Source of the DNA: Sipunculus nudus | Lineage: Eukaryota; Annelida; Sipuncula; Golfingiida; Sipunculidae | Assembly (NCBI GenBank): GCA_026874595.1 | Contig: CM049321.1 | Location: 24,051,979-24,115,978, forward strand | DNA length: 64,000 nt | Reading direction: 5' to 3' | In this document: positions 59,417 through 64,000 of the stretch, piece by piece | Position numbering within the stretch: the stretch's first letter is position 1 | Layout: every line of letters begins with the position of its first letter | Made by a program: the position numbers and the translations under genes | The notes under the pieces: generated by a model | What the model saw: the letters and a program-made list of their open reading frames with translations, nothing else | Told to the model about the DNA's origin: nothing | Databases searched by the model: none

Positions 59417-59827
59417 GTCTCAAGACTGACAAATTGTAATACCGTTGTTTGCAGGTGCAGGTTCCCAAAACAGACCTTGACCAAGTGCACTACCTTGACG
59501 TCCTAAGGACATCAAAGGACAACCCTCCAAGGCTGTTTTAATAATCAGGGGCATCATTATAGGGGGGTATATATCCCACACTTTTTAGCATGGGGGGATG
59601 GTCAATGTAATCATACCCCGACCCCCGCTATTTACGAGAATAATATTTATATATTTCAAATGAAATACATTAATAATTTAAATGATAGACTTTGGTTCCA
59701 TTTATGTGTTTACTATGAACAATATATAGGCCTGGTTTAGACTTAACTTATACTGTTAACATAATATCTTATTTTCTAAATCCTTATACCTATAGTAACC
59801 CATTTGAAATGTGATGAAGTACATATA

Positions 59828-62039
59828 CAGTAGAATTTGCCTAATTGCATATGCCATTTGCCAGACAAATCAATTGCAATTGCCCGAAATTGCAATTTAG
59901 CGGAGTCAAGATTATTTTATATATTTGCGTCTGTAATTGGTCACCAAATATACAAGAGCAGCACCACGAGCACTGATTCAAATACAGCAGTCATCGGAAA
60001 CCTAATTATAATATTAAAACAAGACGAAAATCATAAAAAAAATTTATTGAAAAATTCTTTACAGTATTATGTACAAATTTAAAAATAACAATGAATGCAA
60101 ATCAGGAACATTAGAGTTCTTCTCTGTTCTAGCTAGATGCGTGCATAGAAATTACACTTCAAATATGAAATCAAATATGAAACATCATCATGTGAATCAT
60201 CAAACATCAAGCTGTCGACGTTCACTTGAAAAAGTCTGTAATTTGTTTCTGCTTGGTGCAAACAGCAGCTGAGTCGTGGATCTGTGTCTCCAGTTGATAC
60301 AGTTTTTCTCCAAGTTTCGACGTTGTGTTTGAAGGGCCTGAAATGCCTGGTGTGATGTAGGGATTGGATGCTGTCCCTCGTGGTCTGCACCATCTGTGTC
60401 AGGATCTGGTCCTTGGTTTCCTTGTACTGAGTCGTAGACCTCCTGGTCAGTGAGGACGCCATGACATTCTGCTGTGTCATTAATGGCAATGTAGATAGCG
60501 AAGTCTTCAGCTGACATGTTCGGTGGTAGTTCATCATCTTGAGCTGTTATTGATTCCACTGTTGGTGTACAGAAGCCGGCTTTCCTGAAACAATTGACGA
60601 TAGTAGGTTTGCCCAGGCAGATCGAAGCATATGCATTGCATCTAGGATGGTGATAGTCTTTGCAAGCTGTGTGGCTATCAGCTCTGTGTCGTCGATCTGA
60701 GTGATGAGTTTGGCTACCATTTTTTCCTGTAGTGATGTTAGAGGCTGCGAATAATCCCCATGTCACACGGCTGAATCACAGAAATTGTATTGGGTGGAAG
60801 GAAGACCAATTAGACATTAGGTAACTGATCAGCGGAATCTTTTGGTTGGGCGGCATAGTTATCAACTACCAGGACGACCTTCTGCGTTGCATAAGAATCT
60901 CTCTGATCCACTTTTTCCAAAGTTCACCTTTCACCCAGGAGTTGTTGTTCTTTCGATATGTGACTGGTAGATGCGCTACACCAACGAAACATCTAGGATT
61001 CTTTCTTTTTCCTATCACCAGTAGTGGGCTCTTATCTTGAAGTCCGTTCTTACCTTAGTAGCTACTTGATTGGCCTTCTCAGTAAGTATTGGTCCAGCAA
61101 TAGGTACATCTCAACTTTGTACACCACTAAACCACAGCCAAAGTGCCTCCGCTACTTGTGTGTCTTTACCAAAACATCTTCGTTTACGTGCAGGGTTTTT
61201 ATTCTGTGTAGTCACGCATAATCACATCATGGCGACTGATAATTCTGGATATCTGGGACCGTTAGCATCCAAACTTCTGTGCAATTCTATCTGTGGCGTG
61301 CCTTGATCTTTCAGGTGGATTACATCAGCTTTGTCTGCAAGAGAGAGATCGTTGCGCTTACGTTTAGCCATGACTGCATTATGATCAGTCATATGTTTTT
61401 AAACATATTTATAGGGATACCTGGTGTTAATTTTAACAGTGAAACCACTGAAGCTTGTATTATAGGTAATTTAAAACGTTTGATCTCTTTATTACTGAGC
61501 GGATTGTAGCCTAACAAACACTTGTTTTCATCACCTTTGAGGGAAGCGGCAAGCATCGTACAGAATCAAAGGGAATGTTAATAATCTTTTGATCTCTTTA
61601 TTAATGAGCCGACACGTAGATAAACAAACTCTGGACTTCACAACAAGCGGATAGCATCATATAACATCAAGAGAAAGATTAATTGCTCACGCCATGTTCT
61701 AACAAGGCATTAATTAATTGAGCCCCGCATGTGATTGACTTAAGCTCAATCAGTGGAGCTCGTGCCCCGGTCTCACTGACACCCGAACGCAATCAATTAA
61801 TTAGTAGTCCGTCACGTGTCACTGGAGCGTGAATGTAAGACTGACTTGCAGTTAGCAGGAGTACTGGAACAAAAATCACGAAATTTACCTTGCAGTTGCC
61901 CGGAATTTGCAACTAACTGAATTGCATTTAGCCGTAGGAATATAGTGGCTTTTTTAAGGAAATGGTTTTGGTTTTCATATATGCTTGCAATAACCGCTAG
62001 TTTGCGATTGGCCGACTTGCAGTTGGCTGGAGGCGACTG
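59828..62039. mobile_element. Decayed pogo/Tigger-family DNA transposon
   Basis: It is bounded by CAGTAGAATTTGCC... (59828) and ...GGAGGCGACTG (62039), both flanked by TA, the target site of the Tc1/mariner-pogo group. Ends share CAGT and an internal TGCA but are otherwise weakly inverted. TTGCAATT-type words recur near both ends (59870-59900, 61893-61930). It encloses the broken transposase on the minus strand. Lies about 440 bp upstream of the protease homologue's predicted start site. Confidence 0.75.
60200..61371 (-). pseudogene. Tigger/pogo-like transposase, frameshifted
   Basis: From ATG at 61371: MAKRKRNDLSLADKADVIHL, then in another frame SQISRIISRHDVIMRDYTE, a CENP-B/pogo-type N-terminal helix-turn-helix. 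After a gap in similarity come ITILDAMHMLRSAW and, in a shifted frame, TIVNCFRKAGF, the usual C-terminal end of the DDE region of Tigger transposases, followed by an acidic tail. Several frameshifts and stops make it inactive. In intact relatives the protein cuts and pastes the element; the central DDE block is not readable here. Confidence 0.8.
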
Positions 62040-62589
62040 TATTTGAAATGTGTCATTTAATTTGACTTCAGTCATAAGATGGCTTATAAGTACACCCAAG
62101 TCACATAAAAGATATTAGAGGAAGTCGTGTTGTCCGTTATGCTGATAAAACATGCCTAGTACTATGGGAAGGGGGAAAACACTATATATGATATAACAGA
62201 TGTAAGAATGTGCATTTGTATATTTCTCTTGGCTAAGGCCATTACAAAGCTGGTCCAGTTCATTCTGATATTGACCCACCTTCAAATTAAAATTGTATTA
62301 AAAAAGTAATTTTTTCTTTTCAACCTGACATGGCGTTTTATTGACATGTATGTGGGGTATTCAACATGTCGGAGATTTAGACATGCCAAATTAATTTCCA
62401 TTTGCAGTTTTTGCTTAATTTTGGAATAATGTTTGAATAATTCAGATGTTTTTTCTCTTGATATTTTATATTGATATTGATTATGAAATATACATGTTTT
62501 AATTTTATCGTGATCGATGCATGTCACATGTTTGAACTTATACCTTTCAACAGGATTTATACGCAATAGTTTGACAATTGATCTTCCAA

Positions 62590-62965
62590 AGAAATCATCA
62601 GATTTTGATGCATTTTAAGTTTGTTACAGAAATTCGGTCAGGTTCTTTTATCGTTTCAGAAGAGTTTGATAATGTTATCAAACTCTTTTTTGATAAGGTT
62701 ATTTTTTGTCATCCATGATTTTGATGTGTAATAATGAGGTTATTAGACTATTTTCAAAGATCTAGATGACATTGTTAGATAGTTTCAGAAGATTTCAATG
62801 AAGTTATTTGATTTTTCAAGAAGATTACGATGGGATTATCAAATTGTTTTATAAGATTTCGATGAGGTTGTCGGATTGTTTTTCAACGAGGTTATTCGAT
62901 TGTTTCAGAAGATGTTTATTTTTTTTAAATGAGGTTATTAGTTTGTTAAAGAAGATTTCGGTGAG
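62590..62965. repeat. Degenerate tandem repeat with GATGAGGTTATT words
   Basis: Irregular repeats of about 40-60 bp built from TTTCAGAAGATTTCGATG, AGGTTATT and GATTGTTT run across the segment. A perfect hairpin, AAGAGTTTGATAA/TTATCAAACTCTT, sits at about 62661-62690. Confidence 0.6.
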
Positions 62966-64000
62966 ATTATATAATATAGAATTGAAAATTATTCATTTTT
63001 TTCACATTTGTGCTCCCTGCTTTACGTATATAAAGTACCCGAGACCGGCTTAATGTAAAAGGAAATACATACAGCGGCCAAGGACCGAATTACACCAATC
63101 GATTTCTCTGTTATGAACGTATTGTTGACATGATAACTATATGTAAAGATATGTTTTGACTTGAGTATAGTAAATATGACTTTTTCGGATCACCAAATTA
63201 GTTTCCTGAAGCCAAGGGGAATCCGTATGTGTTGTCAAATTGCAACAATAAATATTAATCAGCAATTATAACACAAAATTCAACATTTGTAAATAATAAT
63301 TTTCCCATAGTGCAGCACGATTCATAAAGTTTAAAATAGGAAAAAATTAATTAAGTTCACCTTTTTCTCTAAACGTTTTGGTCTACCTGTATTTACTTAG
63401 TAAATAAAAATTAGATTGTTAGGAAATACCCTTTGTGAGCCCACTTTGTGTCACATCGGTTAATAGAAAATCCCGTCAATTATCACATAAATCTTACATC
63501 CCAAACTATTTTCTATAAAAACAGAGATAAATCGGGCCGTTTAATATCATGGAATATTTTCGTAAACCCGTTTGTTGTCATGCTTGGAACCCTTGGCAGT
63601 GATACCAGTTCGCAGTTAATATCATATCAAACGTCAACACGGCGATCAACGATGCCAGGAGCCTGTGATCGGACAGGCGTATCAAACGATCGCATCTCCC
63701 ATCGTTGTGCGGCAGGCAAGTGTAGTGATGCATGCGGGTCACTCCCCGTAACTTATTAAGATACCACGGTAATCCAGATCATTGCGTTTCTTCGTACGTT
63801 AATAAGGGCGCTGTTTGCGATCACATTAGTAGTAGATTCGAAGTAGGATTAAACAAATTTAAGTCCCCTCAAGATCAGTTCTCCATTTAATCACATATTC
63901 AAAAGAAGTATCTCCCAGGAATTTGTAATGCATAAAGGCTGATGGCAGAGATGAAAAAATTATGACAACTGGGCATTTTCAAACAAAAATCATATGATTA
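62966..64000. other. Nothing identified
   Basis: Non-coding A+T-rich sequence to the end of the window. The open frame at 63448-63759 shows no recognisable domain. Confidence 0.5.

Noticed and set aside
63448-63759. 103-residue plus-strand frame at the right end
   Set aside because: No domain, signal peptide or supporting splice pattern; compatible with chance.

Overview
The window is animal nuclear DNA: A+T-rich, with large introns bounded by GT...AG, many TA/AAT/GA microsatellites and G/C homopolymers, tRNA-derived SINE-like pieces, short inverted-repeat elements, and remains of a pogo/Tigger transposon and a LINE. Together with a C-type-lectin fragment and a trypsin-fold gene this suggests an invertebrate, most likely marine. 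I cannot fix the phylum from the sequence. There are no bacterial-style operons.

One gene dominates. On the minus strand, twelve exons between 59362 and 14784 join without any phase conflict into an uninterrupted 454-residue secreted protein (1365 nt including stop). It has a signal peptide, a short linker, two copies of a four-cysteine module that I do not recognise (each built by two exons), and a C-terminal S1/trypsin fold. The fold is catalytically dead: the His57 position is Glu, the Ser195 position is Val, the S1-pocket Asp189 position is Gln, the IVGG activation site is absent, and the Cys42-Cys58 disulfide is lost at both ends. Asp102 and all other classical disulfides remain. The gene is therefore a serine protease homologue (pseudoprotease).

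Its tenth intron (19,883 bp, about 45% of the gene) is almost filled by an 18.5-kb tandem array of a 40-bp unit, about 460 copies. Rare 39-bp marker units show a higher-order structure that repeats every 5.9-6.0 kb. The array stops about 24 bp from the 5' splice site of exon 10. The remaining introns hold smaller repeats: a 983-bp tandem duplication carrying tRNA-like heads (intron 7), a 1.4-kb terminal-inverted-repeat element, a LINE reverse-transcriptase scrap and a 68-bp tandem array (intron 6), a dense TGTCA/TGACA cluster (intron 4), and a GATC-rich element ending in inverted microsatellites (intron 3).

Left of the gene (1-14400) are a degenerate C-type lectin domain on the plus strand (4645-6716, frames broken), nested inverted-repeat elements, a paired 18-bp palindrome, a 34-bp tandem repeat and further repeat debris. 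Right of the gene, a 2.2-kb decayed pogo/Tigger element (59828-62039) lies about 440 bp upstream of the predicted promoter. The last 1 kb shows nothing I can name.
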